Assembly (NCBI GenBank): GCA_035235625.1
Contig: CP141141.1
Coordinates: forward strand, 6,128,968 to 6,192,967
Direction: 5' to 3'
DNA: 64,000 nucleotides
Source of the DNA: Saururus chinensis
Lineage: Eukaryota > Streptophyta > Magnoliopsida > Piperales > Saururaceae
Shown: positions 37,421 to 50,929 of the stretch, piece by piece
Layout: every line of letters begins with the position of its first letter
How positions within the stretch are numbered: the stretch's first letter is position 1
The notes under the pieces: generated by a model
Database searches by the model: none
Seen by the model: the letters and a program-made list of their open reading frames with translations, nothing else
What the model was told of the DNA's origin: nothing
Made by a program: the position numbers and the translations under genes

Positions 37421-38413
37421 TGTAATATCCTGGATTTTCCTAGTTTCAAAAATTAAACACGTGGAAAATAGGGCATTTGACCTATTGACATTCTTAGTGA
37501 AATAAATTCCTAAATAGATTAAATTTATTTATAAAATCAATGTAGTTAGAAAGTAGGCACAAAGAACTTCGAAACGTCACCAAGAACGCACAAATCGGAA
37601 TTCGGATGAGGGAGATACAACCATTCGAAGTTGAACATAGTGCGCATGACTTGTTTACCCGAATTGGACTCAAAATTGACCATTTAAGTCACTATATGGG
37701 CCCAATTAATTAAAGTTATAGAAATTAATTTCTAGAGGCCCAATTAGGTTACCTAAATGGGGAGGTTTGACTCAACTTCTAAGGGGATTACGAACTCTAA
37801 TCCCTATAATTATAAAAAGGCCACGCAGGGCTTAATTAGGAGAGCTTTTTGGCCCTTAGGGGAGGGAAGAAGAAGATTCTATGGAAGTTTTCCTGTAAAG
37901 GTGGCCAGCGATGGAGTTGGAGCGGAGCGAGCTTGAAGATCGGCAATGGATTGACTACAACCCAGCGTTTGAGGTAAGATCACTTTCTTAGTCTTCTAGT
38001 CAAGATTAATGGGGGTTTTGTTGAGTAAAGTTGGATGTAAATTACCTTAATAGTGATTTTTGCAATTTGCTATTTTGTAATTTATAGGAATAGTTTTGTA
38101 ATCACTATTCATGTAATTACGTTGAACGGTGATTTCTGCAGTCACTATTCTCGTAAGTACGATGAACAATGATCTCTACAATCACTATTCTTGTAATTAC
38201 GATGAACAATGATTTTGCAATAAATTTTTTTAAATATTCTGGACGACCGCCGGTCTGCCAATCATCTTCAGGCCAAAAAATCATGGTTGCCGAACAAAAT
38301 TGACCTAGGGTGGGCGTTCTATTGTTTGGATGAAACCAAGAACAAAAAAAATTCTCATGAATTGTCGCATGATCTTTTAATGAAAATGTGTTTTAAATAT
38401 CTGGGTCATGACA
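37421..38413 (+). mobile_element. Short solo LTR (993 bp), related to the 58-61.6 kb LTR
   Basis: Starts TGTAATATCCTGGATTTTCC and ends GGGTCATGACA, with perfect CCAAC duplications at 37416-37420 and 38414-38418. Its first 270 bp match the 5' end of the minus-strand LTR 57999-61576 (shared GGATGAGGGAGATACAACC and neighbours), and its last bases match that LTR's 3' end. It lacks the long GC-rich middle. A TTGTAATTACGATGAACAATG-type unit of about 45 bp is repeated near 38090-38220. Confidence 0.88.
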
Positions 38414-38754
38414 CCAACAACTCATACATTTTAGCTTACCAAGTCCCCCTTTTATAGCATAAGAAATTTTTTGCATTTTGCTGAAGTGGCAGCCAAAGTA
38501 GCTATATAGGCATAGTCCCTCAAAAGGTTGCCAAACAACCCCAAAATACTCTACAAGACTCTCCAACATTATGTAGGGAGAGAGGTATATCTTAAAACTC
38601 CAAATACATACTAGCCGAGCAAGTATCCCAACATGGCCACTGTTTCTTGACTCAAAACAATCTACTCCAAAGTTTCTTGGCTCTATCATTAGATCTAGAA
38701 AATTCTCTTCTTGACCTTGAGTCACCTTGATCTTCTTTCTATTTTTTATTAAGA

Positions 38755-39255
38755 AATCTATTGATCACTTTGCTTATCATTGGAAAGATATTGAAGTCCC
38801 TTAACCTTGGTTCTCCTAAGCCCCATAGGAAAATCAAAGTTCTTGGGAGTTTTTCTTGAATATCTTTGATTATCTACCCATTATTTATTAGCAAATATAT
38901 TGATTACTTTGTTTGATCCTTGGGAAGAGATCAAAGGCCCTTGACCATTGTTTCCCTTACTCCCATAAAAAGTTCCTTAGTTGAACCAAGACCACTTAAA
39001 GGTCTTGAGTTTCTGTAATCCCTTTCACACCCTTCATTGGTAATTAATGGATCATTTTATTTGATCATTGGAAAACTATCAAAGCTTTATTAACCACTAC
39101 TTCCCTTACTCCCATAGGAAAATCCTTTGTGGAGCCAAAACCCACTTGAAGGTCTTAAATTTCTTTGATCCATTTCCCACACCTCATTGGTAAATTAATG
39201 GATCATTTTGTTTGATCCTTGGAAGAGATCAAAGCTTCTTAGCCATGGTTTTTCC
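38755..39255. repeat. Tandem repeat, about 150-bp unit, interrupted by an LTR
   Basis: About three to four degenerate units share ATGGATCATTTTGTTTGATC, CCCTTACTCCCATAGGAAAA and AAGGTCTTAA phrases. The array is cut at 39255 by the family A copy 3 LTR and resumes at 48342 (TTTCCTCAAAAGCTCATAGC, then AAAATCCTTAGTTAAA), which matches the interrupted unit. Non-coding. Confidence 0.75.
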
Positions 39256-40960
39256 TATAATCTCTCTAATTTTATACTATTTTTCTGGTCATTTCGGCAA
39301 GAAAATGTGACACTTTGGCGTATTTAGCTTTGGTATTTGTACCTGTAGAATCGGGTGTGGGGTCAGTTGTAAGCTGCAGGCCTCGACGTGCGCTTTTGAT
39401 GGGAAAAAGAGAGAGAAAATAAGAGACAAGATAAGAGAGAGTAAATGGAAAAAAAAGAAAAAAATAATAAGGATTGTGCGAGCCCAATCCCATTCCGGAA
39501 GCAATGAGAAGGCCCTAGTCTCTCTTCCCTATCACTTTGTTTCCTGCTGTGGCGGCACCGGCAGTGGCTAGTGGGCTCTGCTTGGCCAGCCACGGGCTGG
39601 CGATGGCAAGGCCGCCGCCCTGGCCAGCCCGGCCGGCTCCCCCACCTGGATTGCCCCGGTTAGCCCCTCTCCCATATCTCTATATTGTGTTGTTTATGCT
39701 GCCTCCGTGGGATGGCACTAGCCAGCCGGCCACCCATAGCTCTGCCTTGGCCCGGCGACGGCGGGAGGCTGTCCCTCCCAGCCCCAAAGGGCCTCTCCTC
39801 CGCCGCCAGATTCTCTTCCCCATTGAGCCACAATTTTTCTTCCCATTCGGTCGAGCTCGCTAGTTACTTCAGTCGCCATTGGACGGCCCGGCCAGACTCA
39901 GTGGGAATCTCCTTGGTCCAACGATGGTGATGGGTTACCCCTTTGGGCCCAATTGCGCCTCTGCCCTTCCTATCTCCTTCGTCCAATTTGTTGCCTTCCC
40001 TATTTCTATCTGTGACAGAAATTGGGGATGCGCCAATGAGAGCTAGCCTCCAGTCGGCCAGCCTTGGGTTGCCCTGTCGCCTCAGCCGAGCCCCACCACC
40101 CTAACCATTTTTTGGCCCCCTCTGTCTCTCCTCTGCTCACTCTGGACATCCCCTGTTTTCGATCTCTATCCTTTTTGGACGTTGTGACTGCCGCCACCAG
40201 CCGAACGCAGGACCTGACCAAGTGGACCTTCGTTTGGCTCCACCCCGGGCCGATGATGACAGTGGGCCGCCCCCCGAGCCTTGTTTAGCCGCCATCCCCT
40301 CTGCTCAGTCAGAACCAGATCTGCCCTCGCCCGTTTGTACTGTTCCGTCCGAACAAACTGAGCCGATTGCTCTTCCTCTCGTTGTGGTCTGATCGACATG
40401 ACGCCACTACCATTGGCCATCACCTCTGGCCAGAGATAGCTCCGATCGGTCACTAGGGTCATGACGGACCTAGCTAGAGCATTGATAAACCCTGGCTCCT
40501 CCCTGTGTTTCCCGGCCCCTTTATGTTTTCTGCCAGTTTTGTTGTTTTGGGCCACCGTATCACCATTGGATGCCAGCTTTAGTTTGAGATGGCGGGTCAC
40601 TGCCCTAGCACGGTACCGCCTCTCTTTGTCCAACATGACCCAGATTCCCCCTCTGTCGGTTATGTGTTTGACTATGCTATTTAGAGCGCCACTATCTTAC
40701 CCTCGCCAAACACCGATTGGCCTCTAGTCGGCCTACCTTGGGACGACAACGGCAACAACCGTCTTTGTTAGTCACCACCCTTGGGCATGGCCCTACCGCC
40801 CCTTCCGAGCCTTGGGCCGACACCGTCCAACCCTCTCCCCCTTCCCTTTGGTTGCATGTGTATGTAGTCGTGTGTGCGGTTTAGGGTTTAGGTGCCACTT
40901 TGGTGCTGCTTGACCATTTGATGGCTCTGCCACCGAATGGAGTTGACACCAGAGTTGTCC

Positions 40961-43900
40961 TGTAACGCCCGAGATTTTTCATACATTTTCCTTAAAATTC
41001 ACGAAATTTTTTTGCAATATAATGTTTGTAAATCGGAGGAAAAATGACGAAATCAAAACCTGATAAAATAATTTATAATTCAAAACAATAAACATCCATT
41101 TTCCATCTAAATATTTTCATCATACGGTCAAACATCGTACGGCCAAAGCAAATATCATCAGGCGCTACTCGAAAACACATGTACGAATAAATTGCTATGA
41201 TCATAGACTTTAAATACAAATCACTCCTAGACATCCTTGAGTGCAAGTCCTATAACAGTCCACAGACTAATCCCAATGAAAGTCCAGAAAGATAAACATC
41301 TTAACGTCTCGTCTCACCCAATACATTAGATCGTGGCACAAATAAACTCGCAGTGGGTGAAGCATATACCTGAGTCAATGGGAATCAATCCACCGCTGAA
41401 ACGAGTGTCCATCTCCAGGAGCTCTCCGCACAACCTGCAAAACCTCCCGTACAATGGGGCTAAAAAGTAGGGTAATGAGTATTTTCATACTCAGTAGGAA
41501 AATACCCAGTAGGGGAATCCAAAATAGTGAACTCACTAAGTTCATAAATACATGCATTCATGCAACTCAAACATGAAGCAGATAGGAATATCAATGTCAT
41601 GCTCATACGCATACGATCATACCAAATACACCATCGTGCCAAAGTCATACCAAATGCACCATCGTGCACAAAATCATACCAAAGGCACTATCGTGCCAAA
41701 ATCATACCAAAGGCACTATCGTGCCAAAATCGTACCATCAAATTAAACTTACACAAACACCCCTATCCAGGGTCATACAAACTTACTCGTACCATCGTAC
41801 GCTTACTCATACAACACATGCATACTTGTACGACCTTACTCGTACAACTTACACAAAATCACACTTACTGTCTTACTCAGAAACATACCCTCACAATCGT
41901 ACTCATACACATACTCTTATAGTCATGCTCATACTCATACACTTACAGTCGTGCTCGTACTATCGACCACTGAAGCTCATTACAACTAATAAGCTCCAAC
42001 GTCGAATGGAAATGAATGCCACTGGGGCAACGCCTTAACCTGTGGGGAGTGACTAGATGCCATGGACTTTTTCGAAGCTAAGGCACACCAATGCTCATGG
42101 GGCACTTGATCAAACAGGTAAGAGTAGATCCATAATACTACTTACCTGAGCGCGCAAACATAAACACCCACACATAAGGGGTCATACAGTTGCCCACCAT
42201 AAGGGGTCTTATAGTGCCATAGAATCGCCCACCATAATGGGTCTTATAGTGCCATAGAATTTGCCCACCATAATGGGTCTTATAGTGCCATTGCCACTCT
42301 TGGGCAGAAAACATACAGTGCCACTTGGGCAAAAACATACAGTGCCACTTTTGGGCGGAATCATACAACGCTCTCAACAGAGCATCAAACATCTTGGCTT
42401 ATATAGCACACAGACCAAATCGAAACATACGTCGCTCTCAACAGAGCATCAGACGTTTGGGCTTCACACAGCACGTAGACAAAGTCAGAATGTACATCGC
42501 TTTCAACAGAGCATCAAACGTCTGGGCAGATACAACACACAGACCAAATCGGAAACATATGTCGCTCTCAGCAGAGCATCAGACGTCCGGTGATCCATAC
42601 AGCACACAGACAACATCCCGTAGGATAAACACCATAGCAAGACATGAGAAATGCTCAGCCGATTCATTATCGGCTAGCTCAAACACGGAACTTAATCTGT
42701 CAAACCCTTAGGTCTCAAACTCACAACGCTATCATTAGCTGTGCTGATAATTCAAGTTTGAATTAAGTATATTATGCGGTACAATTATGCCACACAAACT
42801 CACAGTCCTCGACTGATCAAACTGAAGTTGAGCCCGATCGAAACCCTAGTATGTCAAGGCAGCAGACTTCACTTACCCGTCCACATCATGGACAAAACTC
42901 ATCGTACATCAAACCCTTACAGTCTTACATACTTCGCCATCCATCTTATGGCCAAATCATCTTACACTGACATCCTCAAATAAAGGTCCTTAGAGCCAAC
43001 CCAGTTGCCGCCCTCTTACTTATATCTCACTTGTTATACTTACTTTTCACTTCATAATTTGTACGTTATGCTTGTACAATTATGCACACTTTTATTGTCT
43101 GACAATCGCCCAACATACAATCCAACCCAAACCGATCCATTCTAATCCTTGCCCGTCATACTTATATCCTTTGTCATCCGTCATATGCTTACACATCCAT
43201 ATCCAAATCCAGACAAAGCCTCTGTCACCTCTTACTGTCCATCGCCCATACCTCTGCCCACATACACTTACACATCCATATCATAGGCAAAAAGCCATCA
43301 TACATACATATGTCTCACACATACGTAAAACATACACATATGATCATACATACATAACTTACAAACATGCTCACTAGCCATCACTAGTGCATACACACAC
43401 ATTTATACATATGTCATACATACACGCTAGCCATCACTAGCACATGCATAATTCATACATACTCCAAACATGCACGCTAGCCCTCACTAGCATATGCATA
43501 CATATGTCAAACATACACGCTAGCCATCACTAGCACATGCATAATTCATACATACTCCAAACATGCACACTAGCCATCACTAGCACATGCATAATTCATA
43601 CATACTCCAAACATGCACGCTAGCCCTCACTAGCACATGCATAATTCATACATACTCCAAACATGCACGCTAGCCATCACTAGCACATGCATACATCCAA
43701 CATACTTATAGCCAACATGCATGTCATATGCATTTCAACCTACCATACAATCATGCGTACATGTACATCATGCAACCGGATCGTTACTTAACATCCAAAG
43801 CATGGAATCATACAATCCTAGCATGCTACTACTCATTCAAAGCATGCTATCATGAAATTACGAGTTCAAAGCTCCCCTACCTCGTAATCATGACATTTGA

Positions 43901-45562
43901 TGGCGAGCACACGACGGTGGCGGCGTCGGCCGCGGAATTGGCGGTCAAAACTGTTGCCTGGATGAGAGAGCTATTGTCCCGAGGGTTTTAGGATGTGCCG
44001 GAAACAATCACAGCCAAACAGGGTGTCAGAAGTCAATGCGGCAAAATCCGCGATCCACGGCGGCACACTAGGGCGGCCGGGAGAAATATCATGCCAACAT
44101 GTGGCGGTGCAACCAAATGTCGATGGTGTACTCACTGAAGATTGGCCGCTAAGACATACTCAGCCGGCCACAAAGACGTCAAAATCGGCCGTGGACAGCA
44201 CTCAACGGCGATGATTTTGCATCAACATGGGCCCACATATGGGCGGAATGCATAGGGCAACATTCGAGGACAAAGGAGAGGTGGAGGAGGCTCTAGTGGT
44301 CAACTCCACTCAGTGGCAAAGCCAACCGATGGTCAGGCAGCGCGAATGCGGCGCCTAAACCCAGAAGACACGCGTGGTCACATGCACACACGACCCAAAG
44401 GGGCGGGGGAGAGGGTTGACATGAGGCGAACCAAGGCCCACAAAAGCCAACAGGGCTAAGGCCCTAGCTGTGGCCAATCAAAGCGGCGACATCGCCGATA
44501 GCCACCCACAACCAAAACCCATGGTGCGGGCGGCTGTGCATCTTGCATGGTATAGGGCAATGACAAGTGGCCCATTCCTGGCGGAGTGTATAATTGGGCC
44601 AATCGGGGTGACCCTCATTGTCACCGAGCCAGGGCAGAGCCCACGATGCCAAAAATGGCCCACGGCTCGCCGATGCCAATGACCCGAGGCGCACCCAAAG
44701 CGTCTAATCGGGCGAAGCAAGGCAATAGGGGCGAGGCGGGGTCAGAAACGGCAAACCCCTACTAACACCGGGTCAAGGTAGGCTGGACGAAGTCTTACCG
44801 GTGGCCGGATGACAACCGGAAACTCACCGGCGTCAAAATAATGCCACGGACAGTGAGATGTAAATAGAAAGAAAACCCGACCAAAGTGCCGGTAGCTCAC
44901 CACGAAGCGAAGAAAGCATGGCGTTGGCTCTAGCTAGTGCCTATGGGTTCCTAGCGGCCAGCTAAACATAAGTCTAGTTGAGAGAGGCCGCAAACGATGT
45001 CAAAATTGTACACCCATAGTTCAAAAATGGGATTGAAGGAGAGAAAAACCCGAAAAAGGGTTCGGTACCTCGTAGAGGAGCGAAGAGGCCGTGGCGGCGG
45101 TCATAGCCGTAGCCGGTACCTATGGACTCGTGGTAGTGAGGCAAAGCGGATCCTAATAAGAATCAAAGGAATTCGACGATGGTGGAGGGAAAACAGAGTG
45201 ACCCGATATGCCCTCGGGTTTTCTCACAAAACCACTGGACGTGAAAAAAACTTCTAGAAGTCGAGTTCTGTAATCCGAAGGATGTTTTCTTATATATATA
45301 GTTAATCTTTTTAATTTTTATATCTATGTCCCTAATACATGTTCACCTCCTGGTTACGCGTCGTAGCTCCAAAATTCGTGTCGTAAGCGCGCAGCGAGGC
45401 CCGCGGCCTGCGACTAAGCCCCACACCCGACTCTGCGGGTATAAATATGGGGTATATATACATAAATATGAATACGCCATAGCGTCACATTTTCCAGCTA
45501 AAAATAACCAAAAAAATAGCAAAAAAATCACAGAAAATTGTAGAAAAATCAGGGACCTTACA
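40961..45562 (+). mobile_element. Family A solo LTR, copy 2 (4.6 kb), nested in copy 3
   Basis: Begins TGTAACGCCCGAGATTTTTC and ends CAGGGACCTTACA, with perfect TGTCC duplications (40956-40960 and 45563-45567). Copy 3 sequence continues in register on both sides. The two ends are similar to each other inverted (TGTAA..GCC and TGTAAGGTCC), but the 5-bp duplication and TG...CA ends favour an LTR. At 4602 bp it is very long for an LTR, a size seen in Tat/Ogre-type Ty3 elements or LARDs. No gag-pol was found, so lineage is inference. Confidence 0.9.
43370..43690 (+). repeat. Hairpin minisatellite of copy 2, seven units
   Basis: Counterpart of 33465-33790, with the same GCTAGCC(A/C)TCACTAGC core in seven units. 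The order of core variants differs from copy 1, suggesting unit-level conversion or slippage since the copies split. Confidence 0.88.
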
Positions 45563-48500
45563 TGTCCACCCCCTTTCCTCTGTCCTTGAGCATCGCCCCA
45601 TGCTCTCCGCCCTTATGTGGGCCCTTGTAAATATGAAATCGACGTTGATGGGTGCTGTCCATGACCGATTTCGACGCCTTGTGACCAATTAATTATTTTT
45701 CAACTGCTGGTCGAATTATAGTGTGTATGACTGGACCTTTGGTTGCACCTGCCACTCATTGGCATGACCTTTCTCTTGGCTGCCCGTAGTGTGCCGCTGT
45801 GGATCGCAACTTTTGTTGCATTGACTTCTGATGCCCCATTTGGCTGTGACTACTTTTGGCGCTTCTCAAACCCTTGGGGCAACAACTCTCTCAACTTGGC
45901 AATCTTGGCCGCCAACTCCGCCACTGAAGCTGCCACCATCGTGTGCTCACCATCAAACGTCATGATTACAAGGCAGGGGAGCTTTGAACTCATAATTTCA
46001 TGATATCATGCTTTGAATGAGTAGCAGCATCTTAGGATTGTATGATTCCATGTTTTAGATATTAAATCATGATCCCTTTACATGATGTAAGAGAATGAAT
46101 TATGCCACGTTGAAATGCATATGATATAATTGTGAGTTGTAAGCATGTTTTATGTATGTGGAATATGTATGCGCTAGTGATGGCTAGCGAATATGTTGGT
46201 ATGCTAGTATGTGTATTATATATGTGCTAGTGACAACTAGCGAGTATGTTGGTAAGTTACGTATGTGGACTATGCATGTGGGCAAAAGTTTGTGTGATGA
46301 ACGGTACATAGGGTTTGGTTCGGTAAGTAAGAGGACTTAGGCTTGGAGCCTTGTGGGGGTTTATTAGGTAGTAAGAGCGTGCATAATTGTATAAGCATAA
46401 TGTACAGATTATGAAGTGAAAAGTAAGCATACTAAGTGAGGTTTTAAGAGGGTGATAACAGAGATATGCTATGAGGAGCTCAATTTGATCATGCTAGTAA
46501 GATTTTTTGGTCATAAGTTGGATGGCAGAGACTGTATGATTATGTAAGGATTTGATGTACGGTGAGCTATGATCATGATATTGATGGGGTAAGTGAAGTC
46601 TGCTACTTTGACGAGCTAGGGTTTAGGATCGGGCTTAGCTTCGATTTGATCAGTCGAGCACTGTGAGTTTGTTTGGCATAATTGTACTGCATAATTTACT
46701 TAATTCAAACTTGAATTATAAGCAAAGCTAATGATAGCGTTGTGAGTTTAAGATATGACGGTTTGACGGATTAAGTTATGTGTTTGAGCTAGCAAATAAT
46801 GAGTTTGCTGAGCATTTCTCATGTCTTGCCATGGTGTTTATCTTGTGGGATGTTGTTTGTGTGCTGTATAGAGCACCAGACATCTGATGTTCTGTTGAGA
46901 GCGATATATGTTTTCATTTTGGTCTGTATGCTGTATTAAGCCCAAATGTTTGATGCTTTATTAAGAGTGTTGCATGATTCTACCTAAGAGTAACACTGTA
47001 TGATTCTGCCAAAGAGTGACACTGCATGATTTCTGCCCAAGAGTGGCGCTAGCACTATAAGACCCATAATGGTGGGCAATTGTATGACACTATAAGACCC
47101 CTAAAGTGTGGGTAATTATATGACTCCTTATGTGTGGGCGTTTATGTTTGCGTGTTCAAGAAAGTAATATCATGGACCTGCTCTTACCTATTTTATCCTG
47201 TGCCCAATGAGCATTGGTGTGCCTTGCCTTCGGAAATGTTCAAGGAGTCTAGTCACTTCCTGGATGTTAAGGTGATGCCCTAGTGACATTCTTTTCCATT
47301 TCGACCCTGGAGCTTATTAGTTGTAATGACCTTCAGTGGTTGATAGTATTTGTATGATTGTATGAGTGAGAATGTGTGTTTCTGAGTAAGCGTACGATTA
47401 TGAGTATGATTACGACTGTAAGAGTGTGAGTATGAGCATGACTATAAGTGTATGAGTATGAGCACGATTGTAAGAGTATGATTATGAGCAAGACAGTAAG
47501 CATATGTTTACGAGTAAGACTGTACAAGTAAGGTCGTACAAAGATGTATAAGATTATATGAGTAAGGTCATACAAGTATGTATAAGTTGTATGAGTAAGC
47601 GTATGATTATGCAAGTAAGTTTGTAAGACCCTGATTAAGGGTTTTTATGTAAGTTTAGTTTGATGATGTGATATGCGTAATTATATGCATATGTATATGA
47701 TTATTATATGTTGACTGCCTCATGTTTGAGTTGCATGAAAGTATCTATGTATAGACTTACTGAGTTTACTGTTTAGAACTCCCCTACTGGGTATTTGCCT
47801 ATTGAGTATAAAAATACTCATTACCCTATTTTTTTTAGTCCCGTTGTTCGGGAAGCTTTTGCATATATATGTCGGAAAGCTCCTGGAGATGAATGCTTGT
47901 TTCTATGATGGATTGTGTCCCTTTGACTCAGGTATAATTTTGATTCACTGCGAGTATTATTGGTGACATGATCTATATATTGGGTGAGATGAGAATTAAG
48001 GTTTATATATTATGGACTTTTAATTTCGATCATATAATGGACTGCTTATGAGACTTGTACTCAAGGATGCTTGAGATAGATTTGTATTTAAAATCCATGA
48101 TCATGGTAATTTATTTGTACGTTTATTTTCAAGTAGTGCATGAGGACATTTGATTTGGTCGTATGATGTTTGATCGAATAAAGAAAAATTTGAATGGAAA
48201 AATTGATGTGTGATGTTTTAAACTTTAAAACTGTTTTCATAGGTTTTGATTTCGTCATTTTTCTTCGGTTTACAGATGTTATATTGCAAATTTTTTTTGT
48301 GAATTTTTTAAAAAATATGATAAAAAATCTCGGGTATTACATTTCCTCAAAAGCTCATAGCAAAATCCTTAGTTAAATTAAAGTCCCCCGTCTAAAAGCC
48401 TCAACAATTTTGGAGCATCTACTAAAATTTAAGGATAGATGCAAGAAGACCAAAAGCTTGAAGATCGTGCTCAAGAAGGTGTGTAGGATTGACTATCCTC

Positions 48501-50060
48501 ATTATGAGAGTAAGTACTTTCCACACCTTTATTTTATTTGATATCAAAGTGGAGTAAACCATGTGGTTAAAACACTTGGTGAGGAAAATGAGTTTAAATT
48601 ACCCATAGTGATGAGTTTGGATTAACTCGTTGGCGAGTTTGGGTTGACTCGTGTTGTATGGTTACTGGTAAGCCAAGAAAAACCAGAGTTTGTAAATACT
48701 TGTTGATAACTTAAACCCTCACTTAGTAGATGTTGGAGATTCCTTCGGTTAGGTGCTCTAAGAGTGGATGTACCTATCTAAGCATGTGGTATGTGGGGAG
48801 CCACTATAAATCTCTTTGTGTGTGCATGATATTATGTTTTTGTGTTGTCTTGAGTGAATGGTTGTGTACATATTGGGACAACGCCACAATTGAGGGGGGG
48901 AGGGGGCACTTATGGGGTGTTTACATTATTCTGCATAGGAATCAGAGACGATTGAGGGGTCAATATGAACTGATTCTTACAATCACTTCCATTAGCATGT
49001 GTCTCAGAAGGGCCTACGTAAGGAACAACCGCCAGTTGGACCAACTCAACATACCCAGATGACGTAGATGCCATGTTATTCATCTCCCTCGGAATGAAGC
49101 TGTAGGCATGGCAGTTTGTTGAACAGACTATACACCAACTCTTGAACTCTCAAATTTGTCCCTAGCTAGATAGGTAGACATTGAATGATCATACGTGTTG
49201 CACTTGGAATAGGATTGAGGTTTTCACTCGTACTCTATTTTCTACGAGTAAGAGAGCATCCATCATCACAATTAACAATAACTTTATTCAGAAATTTAAC
49301 ATATGTATCAACCTCAATGCAAACTCTTACGTAGGTTAACTGGGTTAGATTGGCTATGGGGGATCACTTCTTAGAGGTGTGCTCAGATTTCTAGTTATCA
49401 TACTCAGGCTCTCAACTGCATAGTATAGGATAACCAACGAGTATTAGCCAAACATTGAAGGTCATTTTCCAAGCACATAACCAACGGGTGTGTTCTGCCA
49501 TCCATATGCTTATAGGTCTAGGATAGGCTGTGGACTTTTTACTAATGGCTTCTTCAAGATGTTAGGGAAATAGGGAATTGAGATTGAAGAAGAGGCATTC
49601 AGGCCCGAGAAGGAGGCTTCCATCCACCCGACAGAGGTACCAGAGGAGGGCGACGGTCTCAAATAATATTTGCTCCAACGCTGATATTCCCTCCTAAATA
49701 ATTAACATGCACATTTTTCTTTAGTCCTCAGTAACCGTCGAGGTTAACTCTACAAACACAACCTAACACACACCATTTTTGTCCTGCATTTACAACTATT
49801 CGAGGTAAAAAAAGCTAAATAATTTACAAGTGGTGCAAGCAAAAAATGCCCGGAACAATGATTCCAACTCTCAACAAAAGCATTTATTTAGTCATTCAAG
49901 ATCAAGATCCAAACTGCGTCAAGTGTCATTTGGTGATAAGATCAGAGATACCTAGCTATAATGAATAACTAAATAGAGAGAAATTCTTCTTATTTTCAAG
50001 TGTAGGATAAGCCCACATCCTATGAAATCTTCTGATTCATATCTTTCATAAATTTTAAAT

Positions 50061-50292
50061 ATATTTTCTTCGTTTTATATTAATAGTTACATTAATTTTT
50101 TTTATTATACAGTGAAATTTATATTTAAAAGAGAAAAATAAGCTTATGATACTCCTTTTTAAGTACTTAATTACTTAAATTTAATAAAATAAAGTTATTA
50201 ATATGATATAAATATTTTTATCAAATGAAGTTATTAATATGAAATAAATATTTTTGTCAAATGAAGTTATTAATTTAAAATGAAGAAAATAT
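50061..50292. mobile_element. Stowaway-like MITE remnant
   Basis: ATATTTTCTTCGTTTTATAT on the left and AATTTAAAATGAAGAAAATAT on the right form weak inverted ends. The AT-rich body repeats GAAGTTATTAATATGA. Shares phrases with the MITEs at 36793 and 54465, including AAGCTTATGATACTC with the former. Confidence 0.55.
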
Positions 50293-50674
50293 TCAACAAC
50301 GAGGTAATTGAGCGATACAAACTGTGTTATTGGTCTATTCGGAGACATCCGATAAAATAGGAACTCTGTTATTTATTTCCTTGTCTATACCAAAAGAAAA
50401 ACAGTGTTATTGTCTTACAGATTTATTCTGCCGCATATGCGATTGAAAGTTCTTTGTCCAAATGATGACAATGGAATGCGACAAATGCATATACGTTTAC
50501 GTCTTTAATATCGCATTGCTTGTATCAAATAATAAAATCCTTGATTGATACGTGTTGCCACATATAGTCCAAGTTCCCTCCAACAAGTCAGCTGTGGCTG
50601 TTTTAGAATACTTTCAAAATTGATAGGAACATGCTTTAATGCTCTTTAAACTTTTTTTGTTTATTGTTATATTA

Positions 50675-50929
50675 TATTCTTTTTATCTAATATTAATAAT
50701 TTATTTTATTTTTTAAAATAAATTAATTTTAGAAAACCAAATAGAATTATTAATGTGGAAGAAAAGAAGTACATTAATTAGGCATAACACCAATTTATCT
50801 ACATGTTTAAATTCTTACCCATTAGTAGAAAAATGCCCACATACCGGATACACAAAAATGACCAACATGCTTATTTTAGTTCATTTTAAAAAATTAAATA
50901 GGATACTTATTATAGAGAGAGGGAGTATA
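50675..50929. mobile_element. MITE-like element ending GAGGGAGTATAT
   Basis: The right end GAGAGAGGGAGTATAT is the common grass- and dicot-type Stowaway signature. The left end (ATATTCTTTTTATCTAATAT) is a weaker complement. AT-rich, non-coding. Confidence 0.5.

Larger units (their letters stand above)
39256..48341 (-). mobile_element. Family A solo LTR, copy 3 (inverted, split by copy 2)
   Basis: On the minus strand it starts TGTAATACCCGAGATTTTTT (right edge, 48341) and ends at 39256 with a decayed TATA terminus. TTTCC duplications flank it perfectly at 39251-39255 and 48342-48346. Without the nested copy it is about 4.48 kb. It is visibly more diverged from copies 1 and 2 than they are from each other, and has only two units of the hairpin minisatellite. 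No internal coding domain. Confidence 0.88.

Noticed and set aside
30953-45562. Copies 1 and 2 of family A as the two LTRs of one complete retrotransposon
   Set aside because: The sequence between them contains the right MULE arm with its own target-site duplication, a MITE, another solo LTR with its own TSD and part of copy 3. Copy 2 has its own perfect TSD. No gag-pol, PBS or PPT lies between.
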